NCBI RefSeq assembly: GCF_028023675.1
Contig: NZ_JAQIOZ010000007.1
Location: 1-64,000 of the forward strand
Origin: Primorskyibacter aestuariivivens
GTDB taxonomy: Bacteria; Pseudomonadota; Alphaproteobacteria; Rhodobacterales; Rhodobacteraceae
Direction: 5' to 3'
DNA length: 64,000 nucleotides
Shown piece by piece: positions 44,506 through 53,191 of this stretch (within the stretch, counting starts at the first letter, position 1; each line of letters begins with the position of its first letter). Below the pieces are notes generated by a model, which had not been told where the DNA came from, did no database searches, and was given only the letters and a program-made list of their open reading frames with translations. Both the position numbers and the translations under genes were made by a program.

Positions 44506-45681
44506 ATGATCCCTGCCGTTCTGCCGACTTACAACCGGGCAAAACTGAACTTCGTCAAAGGCGAAGGCTCCTGGCTGATCGAGGCGGACGGGCGACGTTT
44601 CCTTGACCTTGGCTCTGGCATCGCGGTGAACGCGCTGGGCCATGCGCACCCCCGTCTGGTGCAGGCGCTTACCGATCAGGCTGGCGCGCTCTGGCATGTC
44701 TCGAACCTCTACGAGATCCCGCAGCAGGAGAAACTGGCCCGGCAACTGACCGAGGCGAGCTTTGCCGACACGGTGTTCTTTACCAATTCCGGCACCGAAG
44801 CCTGTGAACTGGCGGTCAAGATGGCGCGCAAGCATTTCTTTGATGCCGGTCAGCCGGAGCGGGTGGAGATCATCACCTTTTCGGGCTGTTTCCATGGCCG
44901 CTCCACGGCCGCCATCGCGGCCTCGGGCGCTGAGAAAATGGTCAAGGGCTTCGGCCCGCTCCTGCCCGGGTTCAAACATCTGGACTGGGGCGATCACGAC
45001 GCGCTGAACGCGGCGATTGATGACAAAACCTGCGCTATCCTCATCGAACCGGTGCAGGGCGAGGGTGGTATTCGCCCGGTCCCCGATCAATGCCTCAAGG
45101 GGCTGCGCGATCTCTGTGATGAACACGGCATCCTGCTGATCTTTGACGAGGTGCAATGCGGCATGGGCCGGACCGGCAAGCTCTTTGCCCATGAATGGGC
45201 GGGCGTCTCGCCTGATATCATGATGGTGGCCAAGGGCATTGGCGGCGGCTTCCCTCTGGGCGCGGTGCTGGCCACGGAAAACGCCGCCTCGGGCATGGTG
45301 GCGGGCACGCATGGCTCCACCTATGGCGGCAACCCGCTGGCCTGCGCCGTGGGCAGCGCGGTCATGGACCATGTGGCCGATCCCGCCTTCCTGTCTGAGG
45401 TCAACCGCAAGGCGGGTCTCCTGCGCCAAAAGCTCGAAGGTCTGGTGGCCGCCCATCCCGACACGTTCGAGGCGGTGCGCGGCGCGGGCCTCATGCTTGG
45501 CCTCAAATGCGTGAAACCGGCGGGCGACATCGTAGCGGCGGGCTATGGCAAGGAAGTCATCACGGTCCCCGCCGCCGACAATGTGGTGCGCCTCTTGCCC
45601 GCGCTCAATATCACCGACGAAGAGATCGCCGAGGCCATCAACCGGCTGGACGCCGCGGCATCATCCCTTGAGAGCTCCTGA
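44506..45681 (+). CDS. argD: Acetylornithine/succinyldiaminopimelate aminotransferase
   Basis: Class III PLP aminotransferase of 391 aa that transfers the amino group from glutamate to N-acetylglutamate semialdehyde in arginine synthesis, and often serves in lysine synthesis. PLP lysine K243 in [27 protein letters not shown] at 213-224, [15 protein letters not shown] at 94-108 and [13 protein letters not shown] near 282. Length matches ArgD. GAGGAT lies 7 nt before ATG 44506. It precedes argF on the same strand with an 85-bp gap holding a repeat, consistent with an argDF operon. Confidence 0.95.
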   Translation: MIPAVLPTYNRAKLNFVKGEGSWLIEADGRRFLDLGSGIAVNALGHAHPRLVQALTDQAGALWHVSNLYEIPQQEKLARQLTEASFADTVFFTNSGTEACELAVKMARKHFFDAGQPERVEIITFSGCFHGRSTAAIAASGAEKMVKGFGPLLPGFKHLDWGDHDALNAAIDDKTCAILIEPVQGEGGIRPVPDQCLKGLRDLCDEHGILLIFDEVQCGMGRTGKLFAHEWAGVSPDIMMVAKGIGGGFPLGAVLATENAASGMVAGTHGSTYGGNPLACAVGSAVMDHVADPAFLSEVNRKAGLLRQKLEGLVAAHPDTFEAVRGAGLMLGLKCVKPAGDIVAAGYGKEVITVPAADNVVRLLPALNITDEEIAEAINRLDAAASSLESS

Positions 45682-45738
45682 TCTTCTTCTGTTTCCAAAT
45701 ACCTCGGGGGAGGCCGCAGGCCGGGGGCAGAGCCCCCA
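45678..45738 (+). repeat. Dispersed 3'-end repeat with hairpins, copy 2
   Basis: CTGATCTTCTTCTGTTT, then CCAAATACCTCGGGGG, AGGCCGCAGGCC and a GGGGGC-AGA-GCCCCC hairpin. It nearly matches 17044-17107 in order and orientation. Here it overlaps the last codon of argD and fills the gap to argF. If the hairpin attenuated transcription it would lower argF relative to argD; that is inference. Confidence 0.6.
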
Positions 45739-45766
45739 TAGCCCCGCATCGAAAAAGCGATACGCC

Positions 45767-46693
45767 ATGAACCATTTTCTCGACATCCACAAAACCGACG
45801 CCACGGCGCTGCGGACTATCCTCGACAGCGCGGCGGCGATGAAATCCGCCCGCAACGGTCGCCCGCGCGGTGCCGCCGATGATGAGCAGCCGCTCAAAGG
45901 CCAGATGGTGGCGCTGATCTTTGAAAAACCGTCCACCCGGACCCGGGTCTCCTTTGACGTGGGCGTGCGCCAGATGGGCGGCGAGACGATGGTGCTGTCC
46001 GGCTCCGATATGCAGCTGGGCCATGGCGAAACCATCGCTGACACCGCCCGCGTGCTGTCGCGCTATGTGGACCTGATCATGATCCGGACCTTTGACGAAA
46101 GCGTGCTGATCGAGATGGCGGAATATGCCTCCATCCCGGTGATCAACGGTCTGACGGACCGCACGCATCCCTGCCAGATCATGGCTGATATCCAGACCTA
46201 TGAGGAACATCGCGGACCCATCAAGGGCAAGAAGGTCGTTTGGTGTGGCGACGGCAACAATGTCTGCGCGTCCTTCCTGCATGCCGCGGGGCAGTTCGGG
46301 TTCGACATGGTCTTTACCGGTCCGGCCCAGCTTGATCCCGAGGATGAATTCGTGGGGCTTGCCCGCAAGGCAGGCGTGAGCGTTACCATCGAACGGGACG
46401 CGGAAAAAGCAGTGGACGGAGCGGACCTGGTGGTCACCGATACTTGGGTGTCGATGCATGACAGCCAATCGTCAAAAGAGCGCCGCCACAACATGCTCCG
46501 CCCCTATCAGGTGAACGATGCGCTCATGGCCCATGCCAAGCCGGACGCGCTGTTCATGCACTGCCTGCCCGCGCATCGCGAGGAAGAGGTGACCTCGTCG
46601 GTGATGGATGGGCCGAACTCGGTGATCTTTGACGAGGCCGAAAACCGCCTGCATGCGCAAAAGGCGATCATGCGCTGGTGTCTCGGCGTCTGA
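45767..46693 (+). CDS. argF: Ornithine carbamoyltransferase
   Basis: Converts ornithine and carbamoyl phosphate to citrulline. The 308-aa protein has the carbamoyl-phosphate loop STRTR at 56-60 ([12 protein letters not shown]), [13 protein letters not shown], and [14 protein letters not shown]. The ornithine loop DTWVSMHDS (the anabolic OTC SMG-loop with H in place of G) and [12 protein letters not shown] complete the set. It follows argD and converges on the pit gene, with a hairpin between them. Confidence 0.96.
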   Translation: MNHFLDIHKTDATALRTILDSAAAMKSARNGRPRGAADDEQPLKGQMVALIFEKPSTRTRVSFDVGVRQMGGETMVLSGSDMQLGHGETIADTARVLSRYVDLIMIRTFDESVLIEMAEYASIPVINGLTDRTHPCQIMADIQTYEEHRGPIKGKKVVWCGDGNNVCASFLHAAGQFGFDMVFTGPAQLDPEDEFVGLARKAGVSVTIERDAEKAVDGADLVVTDTWVSMHDSQSSKERRHNMLRPYQVNDALMAHAKPDALFMHCLPAHREEEVTSSVMDGPNSVIFDEAENRLHAQKAIMRWCLGV

Positions 46694-46701
46694 ACAAGCG
46701 T

Positions 46702-46723
46702 CAGCCCGGAGCGATCCGGGCTG
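46702..46723. terminator. Hairpin between convergent argF and pit
   Basis: CAGCCCGGA (46702-46710), loop GCGA, TCCGGGCTG (46715-46723): a 9-bp perfect stem in the 38-bp gap between the two stop codons. No long T-tract follows on either strand, but a GCGA tetraloop hairpin in this position is a common bidirectional terminator form. Confidence 0.6.
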
Positions 46724-46731
46724 CGAGCGCT

Positions 46732-48210
46732 TTACCCGGCGACGCTGTTCAGGATCACAAAGATCACGCCCGACATCACCGCCGCCGCAGGCACGGTGAT
46801 GACCCAGGCCGCCGCGATGGTCATGAAATGCGACCGGCGCACCAGCTTGCGGCGGCGCTGTTCCTCAACCGCAAGACGATTGGCGCTCGGGCGCGCCGCC
46901 CGGGTCTGACGCCGCCGCCGCTCTGCGTGCCATTCGCGGAAGAAGCCCACGCCAAAGACGCCGCCCACCGCGATATGGGTGGAGCTGACCGGCAGGCCCA
47001 GCCAGGACGCCACGATCACCGTGATCGCCGCCGAGAGCGCCACGCAATAGGCGCGCATCGGGTTGAGCTTGGTGATCTGGCTGCCGACCATGCGGATCAG
47101 TTTCGGACCGAACAGGAACAGGCCAAAGGAAATCCCCAGCGCCCCGATCACCATGACCCATTGCGGGATGGCCACCTTGGCGGCGAAATCACCGAATTCG
47201 GTGGCATGCACGATGGCGGCCAGCGGTCCCACCGCATTGGCCACGTCATTGGCACCGTGCGCAAAGCTCAGCAGCGCGGCCGAGATCACCAGCGGAAGGC
47301 CGAACAGCACCTTGAGCGATTTGTTGCGGTTTTCCAGCCCCTCGGATTGCCTGCGGATCAGTGGTTTGGACAGCAGGTAAGACAGAACCGCGATGCCAAG
47401 CCCGATCAACAGCGCCGTGCCGATATCGATCTTCCAGATGCGTTTCAGCCCCTTGAGCGCGAGATAGGCCGCAAAGGCTCCGGCCATGATTGCCACTAGA
47501 ACCGGCACCCAGCGCCTAGCAGCGGCGATCTTGTCATCCTGATAGATGATCCGCGACTTGATGAAGGCGAGGAACGCCGCCGCGATGATCCCGCCCAGCA
47601 CCGGCGAGATCACCCAGCTGGCCGCAATGGCCCCCATGGTGGGCCAGTTCACCGCCGCCATGCCAGCCGCCGCGATCCCCGCGCCCATCACGCCGCCGAC
47701 GACGGAATGGGTGGTAGAGACCGGCGCGCCGACCCATGTGGCCAGGTTCACCCACAGCGCCGAGGACATCAGCGCCGCCATCATCGCCCAGATGAATGTA
47801 TTGGTCTCACCCATGCCGGAGGGGTCGATAATGCCTTTGGAAATGGTCGAAACCACATCGCCCCCCGCCAGAAGCGCGCCCGCGCTTTCAAAGATCGCGG
47901 CAATGGCAATGGCCCCGCCCATGGTCAGCGCATTGGCCCCCACCGCCGGGCCCATATTGTTGGCCACGTCATTGGCACCGATATTGATCGCCATGTAGGC
48001 GCCCAGAACGGCGGCCGCGACGATCACGTAATTGATCGGTTGCTGGCCAAAGAAAATCGCCGCCGCAAGTCCTGCCAGCGCCATAAAGACAAGGGCGATG
48101 CCCATGCCCACCATCGGCCGCGCCACGTAAGCCGTGGCATATTCCAGCGTTCCGATCCGCCCCAGATCGCGGTCAAGCGTGTCGAAATGACGGTCCGTGT
48201 CGTCTTGCAT
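46732..48210 (-). CDS. Inorganic phosphate transporter (PitA family)
   Basis: Inner-membrane low-affinity phosphate or metal-phosphate symporter of 492 aa. The two inverted PiT signature segments are present: GANDVANNMGPAVGANALTM near residue 104 and GANDVANAVGPLAAIVHATE near 322. GAPVSTTHSVVGGVMGAG and GLPVSSTHIAVGGVFGVG are the matching pore-lining motifs. About 11 helices with a soluble C-terminal arginine-rich loop (WHAERRRRQTRAARP). A candidate PHO box lies 65-93 bp upstream. Pit systems in alphaproteobacteria are usually repressed by PhoB under phosphate limitation. Confidence 0.93.
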   Translation of the reverse strand: MQDDTDRHFDTLDRDLGRIGTLEYATAYVARPMVGMGIALVFMALAGLAAAIFFGQQPINYVIVAAAVLGAYMAINIGANDVANNMGPAVGANALTMGGAIAIAAIFESAGALLAGGDVVSTISKGIIDPSGMGETNTFIWAMMAALMSSALWVNLATWVGAPVSTTHSVVGGVMGAGIAAAGMAAVNWPTMGAIAASWVISPVLGGIIAAAFLAFIKSRIIYQDDKIAAARRWVPVLVAIMAGAFAAYLALKGLKRIWKIDIGTALLIGLGIAVLSYLLSKPLIRRQSEGLENRNKSLKVLFGLPLVISAALLSFAHGANDVANAVGPLAAIVHATEFGDFAAKVAIPQWVMVIGALGISFGLFLFGPKLIRMVGSQITKLNPMRAYCVALSAAITVIVASWLGLPVSSTHIAVGGVFGVGFFREWHAERRRRQTRAARPSANRLAVEEQRRRKLVRRSHFMTIAAAWVITVPAAAVMSGVIFVILNSVAG

Positions 48211-48274
48211 GCGTGAATCCCCCTAGGTCTTGGCCAAGGGGGTAGGGACAGCGGCCCGATGCTGCAACCGGGCC

Positions 48275-48303
48275 GTTACAAAAATGTCGTGAAATTGTTA
48301 CAA
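48275..48303 (-). promoter_or_regulatory. Candidate PHO box upstream of pit
   Basis: On the minus strand three 7-mers, TTGTAAC, TCACGAC and TTGTAAC, follow each other with 4-nt A/T spacers (AATT, ATTT). That is the 11-bp periodicity of PhoB half-sites (consensus CTGTCAT-like). The array lies 65-93 bp before the pit start at 48210 and directly after the NUDIX gene stop at 48317. No phoB gene is in the window. Confidence 0.55.
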
Positions 48304-48316
48304 AAGGGCAGCGAAG

Positions 48317-48769
48317 TCACACTGCGCGCAGCAGGTCCTGCAACCCGGGTTCGCTGACCAGTTGCGCCGCTTCTTCCGGGGAAACCCATTTGCGGGTGCG
48401 TTCGTCGGCCTCGGGGAAATCATTGGCCACATCGCCCACTTCGATGGCATAGACCTGCGCCTCGACCGGAACGGGAAGGCCGCCCTTGAGACGCTTGTCA
48501 TAGTCAAAGGTGCCGATTGCGGTCTTGCTGACCTTGGCAGGTTTGACGCCCGCCTCTTCCCAGGCTTCCTGCACCGCCGACCCCTTGGCATCGAGACCAT
48601 CCACGAGCCAGCCCTTGGGCACGATCCAGCGACCGCTGTCCCGGCTGGTGACAAGCAACACCTTGCGTTTGTCACCCTTGCCCCGGTAGCACAAAGCGGC
48701 CACCTGGATACGTTTGGGGCGTTGGTAAAGGGGGCGCACAATGTTGCGCCATGCGTCTTTTAATTGCAT
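48317..48769 (-). CDS. NUDIX hydrolase, diphosphoinositol-polyphosphate type
   Basis: Cytoplasmic protein of 150 aa. The NUDIX helix is recognisable as GWLVDGLDAKGSAVQEAWEEAG (residues 53-74 in the chain), with E71 and E72 as metal ligands. The canonical first glutamate and the arginine of the REUxEE motif are replaced by L and Q. The N-terminal RPKRIQVAALCYR and SGRWIVPKGW are typical of the DIPP subgroup that cleaves inositol pyrophosphates or diadenosine polyphosphates. It lies upstream of pit on the same strand with the PHO box between them. Confidence 0.83.
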   Translation of the reverse strand: MQLKDAWRNIVRPLYQRPKRIQVAALCYRGKGDKRKVLLVTSRDSGRWIVPKGWLVDGLDAKGSAVQEAWEEAGVKPAKVSKTAIGTFDYDKRLKGGLPVPVEAQVYAIEVGDVANDFPEADERTRKWVSPEEAAQLVSEPGLQDLLRAV

Positions 48770-48898
48770 CGTTTTGGAAACCCGTCTGCTCTCGGCTTGT
48801 TGTTATATCGACAGAGTATATACATTGCAATGAACAAAATCCAGTATATTTCGATAATTAACGGGGAAACAGTTTCACAAAACCGTCAGGAGTAACGC

Positions 48899-50299
48899 AT
48901 GAGTGATGCAAAAATCGCGATCTACGGGCTGGGCACGATGGGCAGTGCGCTTGCGCTGAACATGGCGGAAAAAGGCGTGAAAATCGCGGTGTCGAACCGG
49001 TCGTCTGATGCGGTGCCGACATTCCTGGACGAGGCGGGGGAACTGGCCGTGCAGATCGACGGGTTCGATACGCTCGAGGCGATGATTGATGCGCTGCCCA
49101 GCCCGCGCACCATCCTGTTCATGATCCCCTCGACCGGGCCGATGGACGATATGATGGATCATGTGATCCCGCTCTTGTCGCCCGGCGATACGGTGATTGA
49201 CGCAGGCAATGCGGATTTCCACGCCACGCGCGCCCGCTCCGCGCGCCTGTCCGAGCATGATCTGCATTTCGTCGGCATGGGCGTGTCGGGCGGCGAGGAG
49301 GGGGCGCGCACAGGCCCGTCCATGATGGTGAGCGGCACGGCGCATAGCTGGGAACAGCTGCAACCCGTGGCCGAGGCGATTGCCGCGAAATTCGACGGTG
49401 TTCCTTGCGTGGCGCATCTGGGGCCGGATGGTGCGGGCCATTTCGTCAAGATGGTCCATAACGGCATTGAATATGCCGATATGCAGGCAATTTCAGAGGT
49501 TTACGGCCTCATGCGCTACGGCGCGGGCGAGGCGCCGGAGACCATCGGCGCGCGCTTTGCCTGCTGGAACGCCGGGCCGCTCAAAAGCTTCCTGACCGAG
49601 ATTACGGCGAAAATCCTGACCTCCACCGATGATCACACCGGGCAGCCGATGATCGACGTGATCGTGGACAGCGCGGGTCAGAAAGGCACCGGGCGGTGGA
49701 CCGTGATCGAGGCGCTGAAACTGGGGCAAAGCGCTTCGACCATCGAGGCGGCGGTGGGCGCGCGCATCTGGTCGTCGCAGCGCGACAGGCGGGCGGCGGG
49801 CGCGACGCTCCTGGACGGGCCGGGGCTGCTGGACCTGCCCTCGGACGAGGATCTGGAAGCGGCTCTGATGGCGGCGCGCATCCTGGGCCATGCGCAGGGG
49901 TTTGACGTGATGCAAACGGCCTCCGAGGACTATGACTGGGCGCTGGACATGGGCCAGATCGCGCGTATCTGGCGCGCGGGGTGTATCATCCGCTCGGCGC
50001 TTCTCGATGATATTTCCGAGGCATATGAGGGCGATATGCCGGAACGCTCACTTATGCTGGCCCCAGCGATGCGCGCGCGTCTGGCCGATGCGGTGCCTGC
50101 CCTGCGCCGCGTGGTGGGGGCGGCGGTGGCGTCGGGGTATCCGGTGCCGGTGCTCTCGGCTGCGCTGGCCTGGCATGACAGCATGCGGCAGGCGCGCGGC
50201 TCGGCCTCGATGATCCAGGCGCAGCGGGACTTCTTTGGCCATCACGGCTTTGCCCGGTTGGATGACGCGGGCCAGCATCACGGGTCCTGGACGCGCTGA
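48899..50299 (+). CDS. gnd: 6-phosphogluconate dehydrogenase (decarboxylating)
   Basis: Oxidative pentose phosphate enzyme of 466 aa producing ribulose 5-phosphate, CO2 and NAD(P)H. N-terminal Rossmann motif GLGTMGSALALNMAEKG (11-27) with SNRSSD following beta-2, GMGVSGGEEGARTGPSMM (126-143), catalytic lysine and asparagine in VKMVHNGIEYADMQ (about 182-195), GQKGTGRWTV (about 259) and the C-terminal helical tail. Length matches the long bacterial form. Residues after strand beta-2 (SNR) favour NADP. No zwf or pgl gene is next to it. Confidence 0.94.
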   Translation: MSDAKIAIYGLGTMGSALALNMAEKGVKIAVSNRSSDAVPTFLDEAGELAVQIDGFDTLEAMIDALPSPRTILFMIPSTGPMDDMMDHVIPLLSPGDTVIDAGNADFHATRARSARLSEHDLHFVGMGVSGGEEGARTGPSMMVSGTAHSWEQLQPVAEAIAAKFDGVPCVAHLGPDGAGHFVKMVHNGIEYADMQAISEVYGLMRYGAGEAPETIGARFACWNAGPLKSFLTEITAKILTSTDDHTGQPMIDVIVDSAGQKGTGRWTVIEALKLGQSASTIEAAVGARIWSSQRDRRAAGATLLDGPGLLDLPSDEDLEAALMAARILGHAQGFDVMQTASEDYDWALDMGQIARIWRAGCIIRSALLDDISEAYEGDMPERSLMLAPAMRARLADAVPALRRVVGAAVASGYPVPVLSAALAWHDSMRQARGSASMIQAQRDFFGHHGFARLDDAGQHHGSWTR

Positions 50300-50360
50300 T
50301 CCCTGCAACGTCATGTCTTCTCTGGCTTTGTAAATATCCCCGCCGGAGGCAAGAAAGTTA

Positions 50361-50392
50361 TTGCGGCGCGCCAGCCAAAGGGCGCGCCGCAA
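50361..50392. terminator. Hairpin between convergent gnd and pirin
   Basis: TTGCGGCGCGCC (50361-50372) and GGCGCGCCGCAA (50381-50392) form a perfect 12-bp stem with an 8-nt loop. It lies 6 bp after the pirin stop (50398) on the minus strand, where the following minus-strand sequence TAACTTTCTT is T-rich. It probably terminates the pirin transcript and may act in both directions. Confidence 0.7.
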
Positions 50393-50397
50393 GGCTA

Positions 50398-51309
50398 TCA
50401 GTGTGCCGGTTTGATAAAGGTGTTGTTGCGCAGATCGGCAAAGGCCTGCATCAACTCGGCCTGCGTGTTCATCACGATCGGCCCGTGCCAGGCCACCGGC
50501 TCCTGAATGGGCGCGCCCGAGATCAGCAGAAAGCGGATGCCCTCGGGGCCCGCCTGCACCGTGACCTCGTCACCGGTGCCAAAGCGGATCAGCGTGCGGT
50601 TGCCGGACATGTCGCGGATATTCACCTCTTCGCCCGCCACTTCCTTTTCCAAGAGCACACCTTGCGGGGTGGAAGCATCGGCAAAGGCCCCCGCGCCGTC
50701 GAACACATAGGCAAAGGCGCGGCGGTAGGTGTCGATCTTGAAGGTCTTTTTCACGCCCGCAGGCACGAAGATATCGAGATATTGCGGATCAGCGGCGATG
50801 CCGTCCACAGGGCCGCGTTTGCCCCAGAACTCGCCGACAATCACCTTTACCCGCGTGCCGTCATCGTCGATGATTTCCGGGATATCGCGGCCCTTCACAT
50901 CCTGATAGCGCGGTGCCGTCATCTTGAGCGAGGAGGGCAGGTTGGCCCAGAGCTGGAAGCCATGCATCTGGCCCTGCGCGTTGCCCTTGGGCATTTCCTG
51001 ATGCAGGATACCCGACCCGGCGGTCATCCATTGCACATCGCCCGCGCCCAGCGTGCCGGTATTGCCAAGGCTGTCGCCGTGATCCACCGTGCCGTTGAGC
51101 ACATAGGTGATCGTCTCGATCCCGCGATGCGGATGCCAGGGAAAGCCCGCCATGAAATCTTCGGGCCGCTCGTTGCGGAAATCGTCAAAGAGCAGGAACG
51201 GATCAAGTTCGCTGGGGTCCTGAAACCCGAAGGCGCGGTGCAGTTTCACGCCGGCCCCTTCCATCGTGGGCATGGCGCGGCGGTTTTCGAGAGTGGGACG
51301 TAAGGACAT
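50398..51309 (-). CDS. Pirin family protein
   Basis: Bicupin of 303 aa. Metal ligands of the first cupin are H59 and H61 (GFPWHPHRGIETITYV), H103 and E105 (GILHQEM). The second cupin (about 200-280) is not expected to bind metal. Some pirins oxidise quercetin-like compounds; others act as redox-sensitive regulators, so the function here is open. AGGAGA lies 7 nt before ATG 51309. A perfect palindrome lies 83 bp upstream. Confidence 0.92.
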   Translation of the reverse strand: MSLRPTLENRRAMPTMEGAGVKLHRAFGFQDPSELDPFLLFDDFRNERPEDFMAGFPWHPHRGIETITYVLNGTVDHGDSLGNTGTLGAGDVQWMTAGSGILHQEMPKGNAQGQMHGFQLWANLPSSLKMTAPRYQDVKGRDIPEIIDDDGTRVKVIVGEFWGKRGPVDGIAADPQYLDIFVPAGVKKTFKIDTYRRAFAYVFDGAGAFADASTPQGVLLEKEVAGEEVNIRDMSGNRTLIRFGTGDEVTVQAGPEGIRFLLISGAPIQEPVAWHGPIVMNTQAELMQAFADLRNNTFIKPAH

Positions 51310-51391
51310 TGGACTGTCTCCTGTGAACTGTCTTTGGAACAGAGATAGAGCGGTGCCTGTGTCCACTCAACACATGCAAGGGCAAAGTCTT

Positions 51392-51407
51392 TGTGCATCT
51401 TTGCACA
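51392..51407. promoter_or_regulatory. Palindrome TGTGCA-N4-TGCACA upstream of pirin
   Basis: A perfect 16-bp inverted repeat with a 4-nt spacer lies in the 247-bp divergent region between the pirin gene (start 51309) and the secreted haem protein gene (start 51557). It is of the size bound by MarR-, LacI- or FNR-like dimers but does not match the FNR consensus. Binding protein unknown. Confidence 0.45.
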
Positions 51408-51556
51408 GCTCGTCATGCGCGTGGCGGTTTTTGCCCGGATGGGGCCAATTTTAGCGAAGATCCTCGCCACCCATCCGGAACTGTGCGCCGGGTCACAGTC
51501 GGATGCAGGATTTGCGTGTCTAACTTGCGGCAGTTTCAATCAGCAGGAGAGTCGCC

Positions 51557-53038
51557 ATGCGAATGCCACTACTGACCGCAGCTCTGGCCATGTGCCTTCC
51601 GGGGCTTGCGCCCGAGCGCGCCGCGGCGCAGGACTATCAACAGGATGCGCTGTGTTATACGGGGCAGGACGAGATTTGCGAATTCCTGCCTGTCGACCTG
51701 ACCGGGCTCAAGGTCAATCCCGGCTATACGCCCAATACCAATATTGCGGACGGTGACAGCGCCAAGCAGCAGAATTTCGACTATTTCGCATGGCAGATGT
51801 TCGTGGCGCTGAACTGGCCGTCGGATGGCACCGGCGCGCCCGAGGGCAGCATTCTGGACTCCGGCACGCTGGATCAGCCGCGCGTCTGGGAAAGCTGGCC
51901 GGGCATCGAACATGTCTTTGACGAAAATAACAACGTCCCGGCCACCTGTGCTGCCGGGCGTCTGACGATGAGCGAGACGAACAAGGTCACCTCGTCCAGT
52001 TTCATCGAACCCTTCACCCCCTGGCCGCTGATCGACGTGGCGGGCAATTACGTGATGTATGACATCCGCCTCAACCAGACAGAGGCGGCTTATATCCTCA
52101 AGAACGGGCTGAACACCAAGGCCGGTCAGCAAGCCTTTGGTCAGGCCTGGGACCTGCCGCGCGGCGTGGTCACCTCGGGCACGCATGACGACGTGGCGGC
52201 CGCCATTCCCGGCGCGATGGAGATGAAAACCGCCTGGCGCGTCCTGCCCGATGGCGATGACGGGCTGGGCTATTTCACGGTGCCCGGATCGGTGCATGTG
52301 GCGGCTGAGAACTCTGCGACCGGTGAACCGCTTTGCCTTGATGTGACGCTGGGGCTGGTGGGGATGCATGTGATGCAAAAGATCACCAATCCGTCCGATT
52401 TCTCGGATTTCTGGGTCTGGGCGACCTTTGAGCATGTGCGCAATGCGCCTGATGCGGCCAACGCCCCGGTGAGCCAGTCCAACAGCAATTCGCCGCTGTC
52501 GGGCAATGACCCGGTGGCATCCTGCCCGGTGCCCACCGATGCCTCGGGCGATTGGGCGTTTTTCAACGCGGACTGCACGCGTGATGGGGCGGCCTGTGCG
52601 CCCAATACGCCACCGGCGGGCAAATCCCCCTTCCTGTGGCAGGCCCAGCCGCCCTATGCCGCCAGTTACCTCGATGATGGCAAATACGGCACCCAGGTCA
52701 CGCGCTGCTTTGACGTCTATGAAAGCGCCGACAATATCTCGGCCAAGTATCAGGACGCGTTGTCCGGCACGCCTTTTGCCAATTACCAGTTGATCGGCGC
52801 GCAATGGGCGCAGGCGCAGATCGTCGAATATCCCGATCCGCTCAAGCCCTTCCCGGCACCGATCTACCTGGTGAATTCGACGCTGGAAACCTACCTGCAG
52901 AACAAGCCGGTGATCGACCCGCAGACCGGCGCGCCGAACAAGAACGCGTCCGGCTCCTGCATCATCTGTCACGACATTGCGACGGACAGTGCTGGCAACA
53001 AGTCTGATTTCAGCTTCCTTGGCGGCTACGCGCATTGA
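51557..53038 (+). CDS. Secreted protein with one C-terminal c-type haem motif, function unknown
   Basis: A 493-aa protein with signal peptide ending near residue 24 (ERAAA-QD). The mature protein has several cysteines (CYTGQDEIC, CAAG, CPVP, CTRDGAAC, CFDVY) likely forming disulfides. A conserved-looking segment is QNFDYFAWQMFVALNWPSDG (about 72-91). There is a single haem c site, CIICH, at 468-472, 22 residues before the C-terminus. There is no transmembrane anchor. The position of the haem motif and tryptophan-rich fold suggest a periplasmic redox or oxidase-like enzyme, but I do not recognise the family. AGGAGA precedes the ATG. Confidence 0.72.
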   Translation: MRMPLLTAALAMCLPGLAPERAAAQDYQQDALCYTGQDEICEFLPVDLTGLKVNPGYTPNTNIADGDSAKQQNFDYFAWQMFVALNWPSDGTGAPEGSILDSGTLDQPRVWESWPGIEHVFDENNNVPATCAAGRLTMSETNKVTSSSFIEPFTPWPLIDVAGNYVMYDIRLNQTEAAYILKNGLNTKAGQQAFGQAWDLPRGVVTSGTHDDVAAAIPGAMEMKTAWRVLPDGDDGLGYFTVPGSVHVAAENSATGEPLCLDVTLGLVGMHVMQKITNPSDFSDFWVWATFEHVRNAPDAANAPVSQSNSNSPLSGNDPVASCPVPTDASGDWAFFNADCTRDGAACAPNTPPAGKSPFLWQAQPPYAASYLDDGKYGTQVTRCFDVYESADNISAKYQDALSGTPFANYQLIGAQWAQAQIVEYPDPLKPFPAPIYLVNSTLETYLQNKPVIDPQTGAPNKNASGSCIICHDIATDSAGNKSDFSFLGGYAH

Positions 53039-53191
53039 TCGGGGTTTGGACGGCGTTCTGCGTCGCCCTGATATAAAAACACGGAATCGGGCGGGGCCCT
53101 TCCCGCCCGTTTTCACGCCTGGACCCGCCGCAGATGCGCGGTCGTCTTCGCCGTTCGGGGATGCCTTTGGGAATGCGCCTGACCGCTGCGG

